Positions 9,502-16,608 are shown, counted from the first letter of the stretch. The stretch: DNA of 32,131 bases from Prochlorococcus sp. AG-409-D09 (GCA_003215935.1 QCJQ01000013.1:1-32131), one strand, 5' to 3'. Notes: generated by a model from the letters alone, not told the origin. Numbers and translations: made by a program.

Positions 9502-10152
9502 TTACTTGTTTGATCTGTCAGGAAAACCTGCCTCAGCCCATTCCTCGTATAAATCACTCAACCTTTCACCTTTATATGTCCAGTATGGAGCAGGCCTGCG
9601 AGTTTTGCGGTCCTCAGTCCCTAGTAATTCTTTTGTGTATCGAGTTAAAGAAACTTTCCCGTCTTCTGGCTTATATCCCAATGGTTCTATCCATCCGTCG
9701 TAAGCAATTTTTGCTGTAGTAATACCATCTTTAAAAAGAATTTCTTCTCCCATTAATCCCATAGTCCAAAGATTCATTTGAGGACGTTGTGTCCTTTTAA
9801 ATTTTTCTGTTGCTGCATTGGCCTCAGTATCAACTTTTTCTGCTTCTTCTTGAATAACAGGAGTAACATCTTCTATAGCCATCAACCGCAATAGGGTAAT
9901 TGCTTGCTCAGGCTCAATATTGAAAAATTCCCTTCTTGGATTAACTCGATAAGGCCCAAATGCTAAATGAAAAGCTGATTCAACTTCGTTTTGGTCTTTG
10001 ACTCTTGCTGCATATTCACACTCAAAAGGAAGTGGAACACCAGTTGTATATAAGTCAGATAAGCGAGCACCAATCTCTCTGCCTGTTCTGCCAATTTTTA
10101 CCATTTTTGGCATGGCTGGATTAGTTAAAACGTAGACAATTCCTTCAGTCAT
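9502..10152 (-). CDS. GIY-YIG-like (T5orf172/MUG113-type) protein
   Basis: The 216-residue product starts GIVYVLTNPAMPKMVKIGRT, the pattern of the T5orf172/MUG113 branch of the GIY-YIG fold, which covers about residues 3-95. The C-terminal part (120-216) is charged, with an aromatic segment PAPYWTYKGERLSDLYEEW. The longer frame up to 10326 is rejected because it would overlap the zinc-ribbon gene; the ATG at 10150-10152 falls 7 bp after that gene's stop and matches the domain start. Members are found in phages and islands, some as nucleases; activity here is unproven. Confidence 0.78.
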   Translation of the reverse strand: MTEGIVYVLTNPAMPKMVKIGRTGREIGARLSDLYTTGVPLPFECEYAARVKDQNEVESAFHLAFGPYRVNPRREFFNIEPEQAITLLRLMAIEDVTPVIQEEAEKVDTEANAATEKFKRTQRPQMNLWTMGLMGEEILFKDGITTAKIAYDGWIEPLGYKPEDGKVSLTRYTKELLGTEDRKTRRPAPYWTYKGERLSDLYEEWAEAGFPDRSNK

Positions 10153-10159
10153 TTTTCTA

Positions 10160-10429
10160 TTATGCCTCTTCAAACCTTTTGAAGCGTTCTCTTGTCTTGG
10201 GGTCGTCTTTCCAGAAAGCGGCATCACAAGAATTACAACCCCATTTTCGAGGCCAAGGAATATCAGGAATACATCCAACGCAATGAATTTCTTTGTTGCG
10301 AAAATCCTCCTCGGATGGATAGCCATAAATTGATTTCTTTACTGCTCTCTCTCCGCAACTAGGACAGATAGTTGGCTTTCGAGTAACCCAATATCTGTTC
10401 TCTGATTCAGACATTTTTGTGATTTTCAT
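10160..10429 (-). CDS. Small zinc-ribbon protein
   Basis: This 89-residue protein has three Cys pairs: CPSC, CVGC and CNSC. The spacing suggests one or two zinc ribbons, often involved in nucleic-acid or protein binding. Its ATG overlaps the integrase stop (ATGA), so it is translated together with the integrase. A second in-frame ATG a few codons later (MSESENRYW) could be the true start. A role as integrase accessory factor is possible but not shown. Confidence 0.7.
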   Translation of the reverse strand: MKITKMSESENRYWVTRKPTICPSCGERAVKKSIYGYPSEEDFRNKEIHCVGCIPDIPWPRKWGCNSCDAAFWKDDPKTRERFKRFEEA

Positions 10430-11673
10430 GTTATTGCCCTTTCTCTCGCGACCTTAAAAGCGTTCGTTGTTGTTGACTTTTTAGAAAACGGATAATTTCT
10501 ATGATGAGCTTCAATTGAATGACCCATGCTTAGTGATGCACTACCAGAATCAATTAATTTGAGGTGACAACGCAGCGCATAATAATGCCTAAATGAATAA
10601 CAGGTGATATTGGCACCTTGTGTTTTTTGCATTAAAGCTTTTAGGTCTTTCCAGCTTTGTCTACGTTTTAAATATGTACCTGCAGCTTCACCATCAACTT
10701 TCTCAGGTAATGGTAAAAGATTACTTTTAAATCTATCTAATAGGTTCCATTGAATTTCCTTTCCCTCTCTATCAATTAATGGTAGAGGTTCAATCCGTCT
10801 TGGCTCAGTAGCACCATTACCAGCTTTTTTGATGTAATTGCAACGCCAATAATCTTCTTTGCTAATTGGATCAAATAAGACTTTTAAGTAATTCACTTCA
10901 ATTGGTCTAAGACCAAGTTCTGCCATTAAACAGAAACAGTTAAACCAATTCGTAGCCGCCTCAGCATCTTTCTGATATGGACTATCAGTTGGGAGGGTTG
11001 CTAAGAAATCTAAGATTTGCGCATCACTTTCAAATGCAGCTGCTTTTTGATTGACAATATCTTTCGGTTTAGCTTTTCCAATGTGTTGTTTTAAATCTGC
11101 TGGAGGTTTCCATATGTCTGCAATCCCTTCTCTATTGACTGCATGATCTAAGAATTGTTTGATTGCTCTAGCTCTATGTTTTCGCGTGACACTTTCAGGT
11201 TTCCAATCTTTCAAACACATATCAATTAAGTCTTTGGGATTTGTTGGTGGATTTTTCTTGCTCATAACTTCTAAAACCATTTCACATGGCGGAAGATATT
11301 GCTTTTCGAATGTTGCTTCACTGATGGAAGTTCCAAAATTAATCTTTTGATCTTTAAAGCTCTCTAAGATATTCCTCCAATCTTTTGGTTTTCTTGGTGC
11401 TTTTCCCGCGGCCATTTCTGCTGCGGCTTTGAGCGAGTGACCTTTTTTGAGGAAGACAAATATATTTCTTGCTCTTGAATAAGCATCACCCCATTTGTCT
11501 TCTTCCCATTTGAACGGCAGGATGACTGACTCGGGTTTATGTCCCGGTCTTCTTCTACGTAATTCGACCATTCCACGCTTGGATTTATTTGTCGTCAGAC
11601 CACTTTCAGGACTCAGTCCCTTGATTTGTTTTCTTGCAATCGGTTCCCAATCTTTACTCAAAAGAGCCAACAA
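10426..11673 (-). CDS. Tyrosine recombinase (integrase) of the element
   Basis: The 415-residue protein carries the catalytic set of tyrosine recombinases: Arg256 in AELGLRPIEV, the HxxR box in the variant Y359-S-F-R362, His385 in MGHS and the nucleophile Tyr394 in HRNYP. The N-terminal 200 residues fit arm-binding and core-binding domains. The product would cut and rejoin DNA at the tRNA-Pro site. The start is a TTG within a TTG-TTG pair that lies inside an 11-bp tandem repeat, and it is one of several possible starts. The gene heads a run with the zinc-ribbon, GIY-YIG-like and nucleotidase genes. Confidence 0.93.
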   Translation of the reverse strand: MLALLSKDWEPIARKQIKGLSPESGLTTNKSKRGMVELRRRRPGHKPESVILPFKWEEDKWGDAYSRARNIFVFLKKGHSLKAAAEMAAGKAPRKPKDWRNILESFKDQKINFGTSISEATFEKQYLPPCEMVLEVMSKKNPPTNPKDLIDMCLKDWKPESVTRKHRARAIKQFLDHAVNREGIADIWKPPADLKQHIGKAKPKDIVNQKAAAFESDAQILDFLATLPTDSPYQKDAEAATNWFNCFCLMAELGLRPIEVNYLKVLFDPISKEDYWRCNYIKKAGNGATEPRRIEPLPLIDREGKEIQWNLLDRFKSNLLPLPEKVDGEAAGTYLKRRQSWKDLKALMQKTQGANITCYSFRHYYALRCHLKLIDSGSASLSMGHSIEAHHRNYPFSKKSTTTNAFKVARERAIT

Positions 11674-11686
11674 ATAGCCAACAAAT
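11665..11686. repeat. Two perfect 11-bp direct repeats at the integrase start, candidate arm-type sites
   Basis: The plus strand reads AGCCAACAAAT twice in a row. They lie about 90 bp from the tRNA-Pro fragment and overlap the integrase start codon. Tandem sites beside the crossover core are typical of arm sites bound by an integrase N-terminal domain. Repeats with the same layout but another sequence lie beside both tRNA fragments further right. Confidence 0.5.
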
Positions 11687-11773
11687 ACAGCATAATTGGA
11701 CTAGACAGAAAATGACAGACCCTGTCATATCAATTGGTATGGCTGTTGACCAAGTTTTTCAAAGGGATGGAAA

Positions 11774-11820
11774 AGTGCTTTGGGAGCACTAGGTCGCAGG
11801 TTCGAATCCTGTCGCCCCGA
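11774..11820 (+). repeat. 3' fragment of tRNA-Pro(UGG), attachment site copy 1
   Basis: The piece starts with the anticodon stem AGTGC, the 7-base loop TTTGGGA (anticodon TGG, proline) and the partner GCACT. It continues through the variable loop and T-arm (GGTTCGAATCC) to the acceptor strand and discriminator A. No 5' half precedes it, so it is not a gene but an attachment-site duplicate. Bases 11776-11823 are identical over 48 bp to the copy at 12825-12872. Confidence 0.85.
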
Positions 11821-11829
11821 TCATGTGAT

Positions 11830-11857
11830 AGCAACGGTTTCCAGCCGTTGCTTTTTT
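11830..11857 (+). terminator. Rho-independent terminator after tRNA fragment 1
   Basis: The stem AGCAACGG/CCGTTGCT with a 7-base loop is followed by six T. It sits 9 bp after the tRNA fragment, as a tRNA terminator would, which suggests that the 3' flank of a tRNA gene was duplicated along with its end. Confidence 0.75.
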
Positions 11858-11873
11858 ATTGCTTATTTTCAGT

Positions 11874-11897
11874 GTCCCCAAAATGGTCCCCAAAAGT
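11874..11897. repeat. Tandem 12-bp repeats beside tRNA fragment 1, candidate arm sites of a lost integrase
   Basis: Two units, GTCCCCAAAATG and GTCCCCAAAAGT, follow each other. The second runs into about 40 bp (to 11938) that is also found after tRNA fragment 2 (to about 13000, about 85% alike by eye). No integrase coding sequence is left next to them. Confidence 0.5.
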
Positions 11898-11994
11898 TAG
11901 ACGGAATAAGGTGAGTTAACTGGATTTAACGGACTGGGCTTTTTGGTTTGATCAAATAAATCAAATAAAACATCATGATGATTCGAATTGTGAG

Positions 11995-12411
11995 ATGCTC
12001 TATATAAATACACTCAGAACATTGTCTTCAGATTCACAGCAGCTAGAAGCACTAATTCAAGGTTTTACAGATAGGGCTCAAAACAAGACATTTTTACCCG
12101 CTAATACCACAAATGATTTTTTGGCTATCAGACCAAGTGGTAACCCCATAACAGCTGAAGGTCTTGCAGGAATGTATGACAGTGCAGATTTGGTTATTGA
12201 GCTCTCCGAATTAGTAAAGATTCATCGATTGGAAGCTAATTCTGATTGGGGCTTTGCGGCATTCACCTTGAAAGAAGCATTTAGCTACAAAGGTGAGCGA
12301 AACAACGATTTATCTAGTTACTCATTGATTTTTAAGAAAATCGAGGACACTTGGAAAATTTCTTGGATGCAAAGATCACAAGGAACCACAGATCTTTCAA
12401 CTTGGAATTAA
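11995..12411 (+). CDS. NTF2/SnoaL-like hypothetical protein
   Basis: The 138-residue protein has the outline of a SnoaL/NTF2 fold: an N-terminal helix, a segment naming a search for function (LAIRPSGNPITAEGLAGMYD) and a C-terminal half of beta strands ending SYSLIFKKIEDTWKISWMQR. The last part is the typical end of ketosteroid-isomerase-like domains, where the chain describes its own strand pairs. Catalytic residues cannot be assigned. A DUF3804-type cyanobacterial family is a possible match, from memory only. It is the plus-strand gene of the mini-cassette, with no partner in its operon. Confidence 0.6.
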   Translation: MLYINTLRTLSSDSQQLEALIQGFTDRAQNKTFLPANTTNDFLAIRPSGNPITAEGLAGMYDSADLVIELSELVKIHRLEANSDWGFAAFTLKEAFSYKGERNNDLSSYSLIFKKIEDTWKISWMQRSQGTTDLSTWN

Positions 12412-12515
12412 CAAATACTTCCCTGTCGAACATTTAATTGCAATCAATAAACAAATTAAATAAAACGCTTAAAAAATCAGGGTGATAAGGGTTAATCCTC
12501 CGATTTGTTTACCAT

Positions 12516-12541
12516 AAAAAATGGGGCCGATTTGACCCCAT
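12516..12541 (-). terminator. Rho-independent terminator of hli
   Basis: On the minus strand a perfect stem ATGGGG/CCCCAT with a 9-base loop is followed by a run of T. It lies 24 bp past the hli stop. Confidence 0.75.
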
Positions 12542-12564
12542 GCAGACCTACTTTTTTCCAATTA

Positions 12565-12684
12565 CTAGAAGATTCCTGGAATAATTTGTCCAGTAGTTGC
12601 GTAAGTGCCAACAGCTACAACGAAGCCAAGCATTGCTGCCCAACCGTTAAACTTTTCAGCTTGTTCAGTCATTAGTTTTTCCAT
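12565..12684 (-). CDS. hli: High-light-inducible protein (Hli), 39 residues
   Basis: The gene encodes one membrane helix with the chlorophyll-binding motif EKFNGWAAMLGF (residues 10-21), and ends TTGQIIPGIF as many picocyanobacterial Hlis do. Hlis sit in the thylakoid membrane and protect against excess light by binding pigments. Alternative start: MTEQAEKF (12672). It lies inside the mini-cassette between two tRNA-Pro fragments and has its own terminator, so it looks like transferable cargo. Islands of Prochlorococcus and cyanophages often carry such genes. Confidence 0.93.
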   Translation of the reverse strand: MEKLMTEQAEKFNGWAAMLGFVVAVGTYATTGQIIPGIF

Positions 12685-12822
12685 TTAGAAAACCCTTTTG
12701 TTATGGATGTTAAGAAATATAAAGAATCCATATGCTCTTAGAAGTATTAATTGACACACATGGTAAAGACGAGACATTATCCACGTTTATGATCTGATTT
12801 TGTTAGTGCGAAAAACAGTCAG

Positions 12823-12869
12823 AATGCTTTGGGAGCACTAGGTCGCAGGTTCGAATCCTGTCGCCCCGA
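12823..12869 (+). repeat. 3' fragment of tRNA-Pro(UGG), attachment site copy 2
   Basis: Same content as copy 1: anticodon loop TTTGGGA, T-arm, acceptor strand and discriminator A; 12825-12872 is identical to 11776-11823. The first two bases of the anticodon stem differ (AATGC instead of AGTGC), so identity starts exactly inside the anticodon stem. No 5' half is present. Confidence 0.85.
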
Positions 12870-12875
12870 TCAGTC

Positions 12876-12906
12876 AGAGACTGGCTTTACGGCTGGTCTC
12901 TTTTTT
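12876..12906 (+). terminator. Rho-independent terminator after tRNA fragment 2
   Basis: A 10-bp stem AGAGACTGGC/GGCTGGTCTC (two G-T pairs) with loop TTTAC is followed by six T. It has the same position as the terminator after copy 1 but an unrelated stem. Confidence 0.7.
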
Positions 12907-12921
12907 ATGGGTTGAAATGGT

Positions 12922-12954
12922 GTGGGCAAAACGTGGGCAAAGAGTACCCAAAAG
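12922..12954. repeat. Three 11-bp tandem repeats beside tRNA fragment 2, candidate arm sites
   Basis: Units GTGGGCAAAAC, GTGGGCAAAGA and GTACCCAAAAG follow one another. They occupy the same place relative to the tRNA fragment as the GTCCCCAAAAT repeats of copy 1, with a different 5' part of each unit and the same AAAA core. Confidence 0.5.
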
Positions 12955-13030
12955 TTAGATGGAATAAGGTAAGTTAACTGAATTTAATTGACTTAGGCAT
13001 AAACTAAACGAGAATTAATTGATTAATTAA

Positions 13031-13480
13031 TTGGATTCCACTACTAAATGGTTAATAAGAGGGGCCTCTGTCGTAGTGATTGCGGTTGGCGGAACTGGGA
13101 TTTTCACTATGATTAACCTCCTGAATAAATCACAATCTGGATCTTCTGAGATCTTAGAAATGATTACCAATCCAGGTACTGCTACTTCTAAAGGGAATTC
13201 TTGTTCCCCAGGCTTTGCCTATGTAGGTAACGGGTATTGCCGTGAAGTTATTTGTGAAAATGCGTTAGCAAGATCTAATCATCCTCTTTTAGGTGGAAAG
13301 AAATGGAGGTGTAAGCCTTGGGCTGCAGATAGTTTCGTACTTGATGTAGGCACTCAAATGCGCATTGGCAATAATCAAGCGTGTCCTAGTGGAGAGCCAG
13401 AGATCGGGTGGACAAGTACATGCGAAGCACCCTATCAAGAGCCACCAAAATCACAGCGAGCTCAAGGAAGAAGAAGGTAA
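13031..13480 (+). CDS. Membrane-anchored Cys-rich hypothetical protein
   Basis: The 149-residue protein starts at TTG and has one N-terminal membrane helix at about 8-30, preceded by a short basic segment, so the rest probably faces the periplasm. The exposed part has seven cysteines (among them CSPGFAYVGNGYC, ICENA, RC, ACPSG, TCEAP), suggesting disulfides. The tail is basic and Pro-rich (QRAQGRRR). I do not recognise the family. It is the first gene after the second tRNA-Pro fragment, about 75 bp after the tandem repeats. Confidence 0.6.
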   Translation: MDSTTKWLIRGASVVVIAVGGTGIFTMINLLNKSQSGSSEILEMITNPGTATSKGNSCSPGFAYVGNGYCREVICENALARSNHPLLGGKKWRCKPWAADSFVLDVGTQMRIGNNQACPSGEPEIGWTSTCEAPYQEPPKSQRAQGRRR

Positions 13481-13549
13481 CAGATACTCTATGGATATCT
13501 ATCTAAGCTCAAGGCAATGAGGACTTAACTCTATGAGAGGCAACTAAAT

Positions 13550-13921
13550 ATGAAACAACTTTGGCAGTCTGATGATGGAAAAACCTTTGAAACAGAGGAA
13601 GCCTGCAAAGCTTATGAAGCAGCTAGTCCTATTTGGCGTGCAATCTATGATCCAACTACAGGAAGAAGAACGAAATGGAATCCTGAAAAGGAACTTGAAG
13701 TAGAGAGTATGTGTAGATCTATACATAGGGAAACGTATGGGATTCCAGAGGGGTTAACTGAATATGGATTTAAAATGCTTAGAGATTCTTATGAATTTGA
13801 CTCAGAACTAAATATGAGTGGTTATGCAGAAATTGCAGGCTTGGAATACTTGATTAGACAGCGTTACCCTGGAGCTGCAGAATATTTTAAAGAGAAGAAT
13901 GCAGGGCTTCATAATTTATAA
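13550..13921 (+). CDS. Hypothetical soluble protein
   Basis: The 123-residue protein starts MKQLWQSDDGKTFETEEACK, a pattern (bulky start, DGK-F-E-EEA) also seen at the N-terminus of phage and island proteins that track a target phrase of one strand-turn-helix; its function is unknown. GAGAGG lies about 10 bp before the ATG. The middle is basic (TTGRRTKWNPEKE), the end helical with EYLIRQRYPGAAEYF. No membrane segment or catalytic motif is visible. Confidence 0.6.
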   Translation: MKQLWQSDDGKTFETEEACKAYEAASPIWRAIYDPTTGRRTKWNPEKELEVESMCRSIHRETYGIPEGLTEYGFKMLRDSYEFDSELNMSGYAEIAGLEYLIRQRYPGAAEYFKEKNAGLHNL

Positions 13922-13978
13922 CTACTACTTATTAAGAGAATCAATCCACAAATCTGCAACTACGACACGTTGATACTA

Positions 13979-14383
13979 ATGGCTGAATTTAATGATCTTG
14001 ATTTGCCTCCTGTTAAAGAGATTAGAAATAGCTGGTATGGAAAGCTGCTTAATATTGACCCTAATAATGAACTAAGTGACGAAGAGTATATAGAGGCACT
14101 TCAAAATAATAAATCACTTAAACGTCTATCTAACTTTCTTGGATTTATCTTTGAAAATTTCTCTGGAGAACAAATTGTTAATACTATTTTAGTTGTGATT
14201 TTACTTTTATTTATAGGATTTCTACTTGTTATCGCAGGGCTTTTATCCCCTCTACTGCAAAGTTTATTTCATAATATTCAGCATGCATATTCAGAGAATA
14301 TCAACATAGACAATTTAAGAAAGAGTGTGCATGCACTCAAAGAAGCTTTAAATAATGCTCGTGAATTTTGGGATAATGCTTAG
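13979..14383 (+). CDS. Hypothetical single-pass membrane protein
   Basis: The 134-residue protein (from ATG; an upstream TTG would add three residues) has a soluble acidic N-terminal part, one strong membrane helix at about 66-92 (NTILVVILLLFIGFLLVIAG) and a helical C-terminal tail that ends HALKEALNNAREFWDNA. I do not recognise the family. It follows the previous gene by 57 bp in the same direction. Confidence 0.6.
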   Translation: MAEFNDLDLPPVKEIRNSWYGKLLNIDPNNELSDEEYIEALQNNKSLKRLSNFLGFIFENFSGEQIVNTILVVILLLFIGFLLVIAGLLSPLLQSLFHNIQHAYSENINIDNLRKSVHALKEALNNAREFWDNA

Positions 14384-14394
14384 ATAGTTTGTTA

Positions 14395-14452
14395 CGTCTA
14401 TGGGGGTCCTTTGTAAATTAATTCGATGTGGGTCATCCGAAGGCTCGATATT
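14395..14452 (+). pseudogene. Decayed copy of the small membrane-protein gene at 29183-29326
   Basis: The stretch matches the 3' end of that gene: GGTCCTT, a spacer, then the bases that encode GSSEGSI and a TAG stop. In this copy an in-frame TAA replaces a codon upstream, and no start or membrane segment is left. The similarity continues another 30-40 bp into the shared 3' flank. It lies, as in the intact copy, convergent to an HTH gene. Confidence 0.55.
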
Positions 14453-14544
14453 TCTCTAGCGTCACCCCTTGAAACTGTAGACAGTCTTGTCCATAAGTCC
14501 TGAGATAAGACGATATAACAGCGATTAAGAGAGTTTAGTGATAG

Positions 14545-14775
14545 TTAACTAAAGGTTTGATTTCTAATCGGGTTAGAGGGTCGCCATTGAATGATTCCCA
14601 TGATGTGATCAGCTAATTTTTGCTTTCCTCTTGGTTTTAATTGCAAATGATCTCGACCTTCATAGCGAATTATGTAGTCGTCTAACCAGCCATCACTTTT
14701 TAATTTGTATAAAGTCGATCTTGATTTGTAACCAAGAACTTTAGCGGCTTCAGCAAAAGTACAAATAGCGTTCAT
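14545..14775 (-). CDS. Small HTH-like protein, paralogue of 29358-29591
   Basis: The 76-residue protein starts at MNAICTFAEAAKVLGYKSRS and matches the protein at 29358-29591 over nearly the whole length: shared GYxSRSTLYKxKxDGWL, a middle strand segment, and WRPSNPIR near the end. The first third fits a helix-turn-helix of the type that reads AAKVLGYKSRSTLYKLK, so DNA binding is likely. The ATG at 14773-14775 is preferred over the longer frame to 14850 because it matches the paralogue's start. Function unknown. Confidence 0.65.
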   Translation of the reverse strand: MNAICTFAEAAKVLGYKSRSTLYKLKSDGWLDDYIIRYEGRDHLQLKPRGKQKLADHIMGIIQWRPSNPIRNQTFS

Positions 14776-14912
14776 AGGTAAACGATACAAACGAAAAAAA
14801 GGATTTATGGAACATCCTTTGAGGGTGTAAGAGTGCGGCCAGCTCTGCACCTGTAAACCCTTTATTTAAAGAGCGGAAAAGTGGACCAACTTTCCCAACT
14901 GGCCGCGAGTTT

Positions 14913-15223
14913 TTACGCTGCTATTGCGTCCTTCATTGCAGAGAAACTTTCTGCATGACGAACAGCTATATCAATGGTTTGAAGCGCTCTAACTCCTGTT
15001 GTACCCTTTGCAAAATCAGTGTAAGGATCGACAAGGATTTCTAATCCACCCCACATTCCGATTAGAAGATCTTGGAAATTTCCGTAGAGGATTGCAGAAA
15101 GATTTGAACCTGATCCTTTGCTTAAGTTGCTTGGAAGGAAATTTCTTGTGGCTGACTTTTTTTTAATGCTGCAATAATTGTTTCTTTAAATACTGTCTGC
15201 CTTTTTGATTTCTTGGTTGACAT
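14913..15223 (-). pseudogene. Relic of a phage HK97-type major capsid protein (C-terminus)
   Basis: The minus-strand frame from 15155 to the TAA at 14913-14915 encodes 80 residues that match the end of HK97-fold capsid proteins: GNFQDLLIGMWGGLEILVDP, then YTDF, and later IDIAVRHAESFSAMKDAIAA. It has no start codon of its own. An ATG at 15221-15223 opens 22 codons in another frame that run into a stretch of eight A (15157-15164); a one-base change in this run would join both frames into about 103 residues. Seen: capsid-like tail and frame break. Inferred: a remnant of a phage or phage satellite. Confidence 0.7.
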
Positions 15224-15423
15224 AGGTTTTATTTTGTTTGCTAATCAATTTAAAACCTAAGAAACTATAGATGTATTCAATACGACAAAATCCTTTTTTA
15301 GACTTTGAATGTTTTAAATCTCTGATTCTCTTCGAGAAAAAATACTTTAAATGAAATATGTAGTAAAAAATACTAAATTGTTTTGCTTTAAGATAGATGA
15401 TTTACATAAAAGCCTTAAGGGGT

Positions 15424-15588
15424 ATGGCAACTAAACTCACCTACCGATATGCATTCACTATGTTGAAGATGAAAAAAGCTGAAGGTAGAAGCGAATATAT
15501 GGATTTAGCTAAAGAAGCTAATCTCTTATGGCATCAAATAGTTAGTAAGAAATCTAAGGATATACCTCGTATTAATTGTCGAGCCTAG
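15424..15588 (+). CDS. Small basic hypothetical protein
   Basis: The 54-residue product (from the ATG at 15424; the frame is open to an ATG at 15397) is basic and helical: MATKLTYRYAFTMLKMKKAE, later YMDLAKEANLLWHQI. An AAGGGG lies just before the ATG but is closer than usual, so the upstream start remains possible. No family recognised. It stands alone. Confidence 0.45.
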   Translation: MATKLTYRYAFTMLKMKKAEGRSEYMDLAKEANLLWHQIVSKKSKDIPRINCRA

Positions 15589-15685
15589 CTAACTAAAAAA
15601 CTAAAATTTTTTAAAATGTTGGTATCTACTACCACAGAATAAAAATATTTGATCAATGATTATTGAATTAATTGCTTTGCAATAG

Positions 15686-15868
15686 ATGAGTCCCCTCTTT
15701 AAATGTTTTAGTTGTGGTCAAGATATTGAAAGATCAAAAAAGACTTTTTGGAAAAAGAAGGGACATATTCTATGTTCTACCTGTCAAGACAAAATAGAAG
15801 AAGAAATAAATCTATCTCGAAGGAATAATATTAAAAGCCTAGAAAATTTTCAACAAAGACCTTACTAA
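15686..15868 (+). CDS. Small zinc-ribbon hypothetical protein
   Basis: This 60-residue protein has two Cys pairs, CFSC at 7-10 and CSTC at 31-34, with a basic stretch between them, as in a single zinc ribbon. The tail is charged and helical. Its stop overlaps the convergent DUF1830 gene's stop by three bases. Function unknown; it resembles short zinc-binding regulators only in outline. Confidence 0.55.
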   Translation: MSPLFKCFSCGQDIERSKKTFWKKKGHILCSTCQDKIEEEINLSRRNNIKSLENFQQRPY

Positions 15869-16092
15869 GCTGCGACTTTATCTCCTTCATTAGTTGAAGA
15901 TATTCTTAGACGTTGTTCTAAATTTGGTCCATAGGACTCAATCCCCCAAATCTCTAAATGCGAACCCTCTGGTGCCATCAATGAAAAAACTTCTTGCGGG
16001 AAAATAGCTCTTTCAAAGAAAAATCTATCTGGTCCAATGCATTTCAATATGACCATGCTTGAGGTGACATTTTTGTATGAGAAATCGACCAT
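15865..16092 (-). CDS. DUF1830 family protein
   Basis: The 75-residue protein fits the cyanobacterial DUF1830 family: SSMVILKCIGPDRFFFERAI, then FPQEVFSLMAPEGS, LEIWG and a short polar tail. The family is nearly confined to cyanobacteria and its function is unknown. The ATG is the only sensible start. It is convergent with the zinc-ribbon gene. Confidence 0.85.
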   Translation of the reverse strand: MVDFSYKNVTSSMVILKCIGPDRFFFERAIFPQEVFSLMAPEGSHLEIWGIESYGPNLEQRLRISSTNEGDKVAA

Positions 16093-16149
16093 AATGTGGA
16101 ATTATTTCTTGAAATTAAAACAAATAAATAAAAAAGTATTTGTACTTTG

Positions 16150-16290
16150 TTATACCAAAGGTATGAAATACAACGTATGAATAGGTTCTTTTTTTTTATT
16201 GAGTTTTTTACCTATCTTCCAAGTTGTAAAGGCAGAAGCTGTAATAGCTATCACTCCTAAGAAAGTAACGAAACCAGGAAATTTTTCAAC
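16150..16290 (-). pseudogene. Possible decayed single-helix membrane protein
   Basis: A 46-codon frame on the minus strand encodes EKFPGFVTFLGVIAITASAF, then a short basic tail. It looks like a small membrane protein of the Hli-like size class, but its first codon after an in-frame TAA is GTT, so it has no valid start. A run of nine A lies in the tail. Otherwise the 16093-16401 gap contains nothing clear. Confidence 0.3.
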
Positions 16291-16401
16291 TTAAAAATAA
16301 ATAAATAATAGATACCTATGTAAGTTGAAAAAGGTATAACAGCAGACAGCTATTAATTGACAACATTGCTACTACTAAAGAGACATCAATGGTTTCTACT
16401 A

Positions 16402-16608
16402 ATGTCAAATCAAGATTTTAATGAAACATTGGTTCAGGTAATCACCTATGTCTTGCGAAGGGTATCTGCATCAAAAGCTGGTGATAAAGATGCTTTGATT
16501 CAAGAATATAGTGACTGGTTTCAATGCTTAGGCAATCCTCATTTGATTTGTAAGGATATTCTTTTTATAAATACATTGACTTTCAAGGATAAATATTTAA
16601 ACGGTTAA
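16402..16608 (+). CDS. Small helical hypothetical protein
   Basis: The 68-residue product starts at MSNQDFNETLVQVITYVLRR. The segment TLVQVITYVLRRVSASKAGD with KDALIQEYSDWF resembles that of the small protein at 17819-17992 (SLEVALDHALVRLNHLKGKD, SEYKEWL), so both may belong to one family of short helical proteins. The frame is open 15 codons further upstream to a TTG, which is less likely. Function unknown. Confidence 0.5.
   Translation: MSNQDFNETLVQVITYVLRRVSASKAGDKDALIQEYSDWFQCLGNPHLICKDILFINTLTFKDKYLNG

Larger units (their letters stand above)
1..11823. mobile_element. Integrase-bearing part of a tRNA-Pro-targeted integrative element (tycheposon-like), left end not seen
   Basis: A minus-strand tyrosine recombinase ends about 100 bp from a 3' fragment of tRNA-Pro(UGG), the usual arrangement of an integrase beside its attachment site. 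The same block carries genes typical of such elements: a RecA/RepA-like ATPase with a small HTH protein upstream, a deoxyribonucleotidase-like protein, a GIY-YIG-like protein, a zinc ribbon and a complete type I restriction-modification operon. The fragment reads on the plus strand, so the intact tRNA-Pro gene is expected to the left, outside the window. The left boundary is therefore unknown, and position 1 is only the window edge. Assignment to tycheposons is an inference from host type, tRNA target and gene content. Confidence 0.6.
11824..12872. mobile_element. 1-kb mini-cassette between two tRNA-Pro fragments
   Basis: Two identical 48-bp tRNA-Pro 3' fragments in the same orientation bound this stretch, as expected for an element inserted at the same target as its left neighbour. 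It carries an NTF2-like gene and an hli gene, each on its own strand, and no integrase. It could be the residue of a larger element after internal deletion, or a cassette mobilised in trans by the neighbouring integrase. Confidence 0.6.

Noticed and set aside
10153-10326. 58-codon upstream extension of the GIY-YIG-like gene
   Set aside because: It overlaps the zinc-ribbon gene in another frame, and the domain starts right after the internal ATG at 10152.
11734-11919. 61-codon plus-strand frame
   Set aside because: It runs through the tRNA-Pro fragment, its terminator and the tandem repeats; these explain the sequence better.
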